Source of the DNA: Capnocytophaga cynodegmi DSM 19736
Lineage (GTDB): Bacteria > Bacteroidota > Bacteroidia > Flavobacteriales > Flavobacteriaceae
Direction of reading: 5' to 3'
NCBI RefSeq assembly: GCF_000379185.1
Contig: NZ_KB900704.1
Coordinates: 62,001 to 126,000 of the forward strand
DNA length: 64,000 nucleotides
Under the pieces are notes generated by a model. That model saw nothing but the letters and a program-made list of their open reading frames with translations, made no database searches and had not been told where the DNA came from. The translations under genes were made by a program, and so were the position numbers. Shown piece by piece: positions 63,981 through 64,000 of the stretch (positions are counted from its first letter, which is position 1; each line of letters opens with the position of its first letter).

Positions 63981-64000
63981 TCTTCACTATCTGGTGGATT

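Overview
The window reads as one contiguous piece of an AT-rich Bacteroidetes chromosome, most likely a fermentative Flavobacteriaceae of the Capnocytophaga type. The pointers are: Bacteroidetes-style promoters (TTG, about 19-21 bp, then TAnnTTTG), SusB-like GH97 and GH27 glycosidases, many Sec lipoproteins with short lipoboxes, a DUF4300 lipoprotein, the pta/ackA acetate pathway, and paired PpiC/SurA genes. The genus is an inference. I see no rRNA, tRNA, CRISPR array, insertion sequence, phage gene or recognisable defence island.

Layout. 1-7.4 kb: tail of a DUF1599-like gene, a DoxX/BT_3928 membrane protein, acyl-CoA synthetase, ribF, thiolase, a coiled-coil membrane protein with trmD, and HU. 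7.4-18.1 kb (mostly minus): GH97 alpha-glucosidase, the ABC-F factor EttA, a small barrel-like protein (plus strand), ackA, an ICMT-like membrane protein, pta, mtaB and a small conserved protein. 18.4-27.1 kb: DASS anion transporter, a 41-bp tandem-repeat array, priA, yihY, a 56-residue membrane protein, a rhodanese lipoprotein, a flavo-iron-sulfur reductase and an S41 protease. 27.1-30 kb: ECF sigma factor, candidate anti-sigma factor, two DUF4252 proteins and a YeeZ-like dehydratase-fold protein. 30-36.4 kb (minus): AI-2E exporter, rsmE, two periplasmic PPIases, an RsmB/NOP2 methyltransferase and an outer-membrane barrel.

36.4-44 kb is more accessory: a PadR regulator with a near-perfect operator-like palindrome on its own promoter, followed by three tandem paralogous membrane proteins whose first ~200 bp are nearly identical while their membrane tails diverge. 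Then come a GH27 alpha-galactosidase, a lipoprotein, an HU-related protein, a perfect 22-bp inverted repeat, a barrel-like protein and a lipoprotein. 44.4-52.9 kb: DnaQ-type exonuclease, DUF4230, FAH-family protein, a LemA-TPM-TPM operon, DUF4300, and a lipoprotein bracketed by two arrays of the same 21-bp repeat, then a second ABC-F ATPase. 53-64 kb: TonB-receptor-like barrel, GNAT, PlsC-type acyltransferase, mnmA, an unknown protein, uvrA and lpdA.

Most genes are housekeeping. The parts most worth attention are the PadR/triplet locus (36.4-39.1 kb), the three families of AT-rich intergenic repeats (41-bp array, paired 21-bp arrays, 22-bp palindrome) and the 28-29 kb sigma/anti-sigma/DUF4252 operon. 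Functional statements rest on motif and family recognition by eye; no database search was possible.
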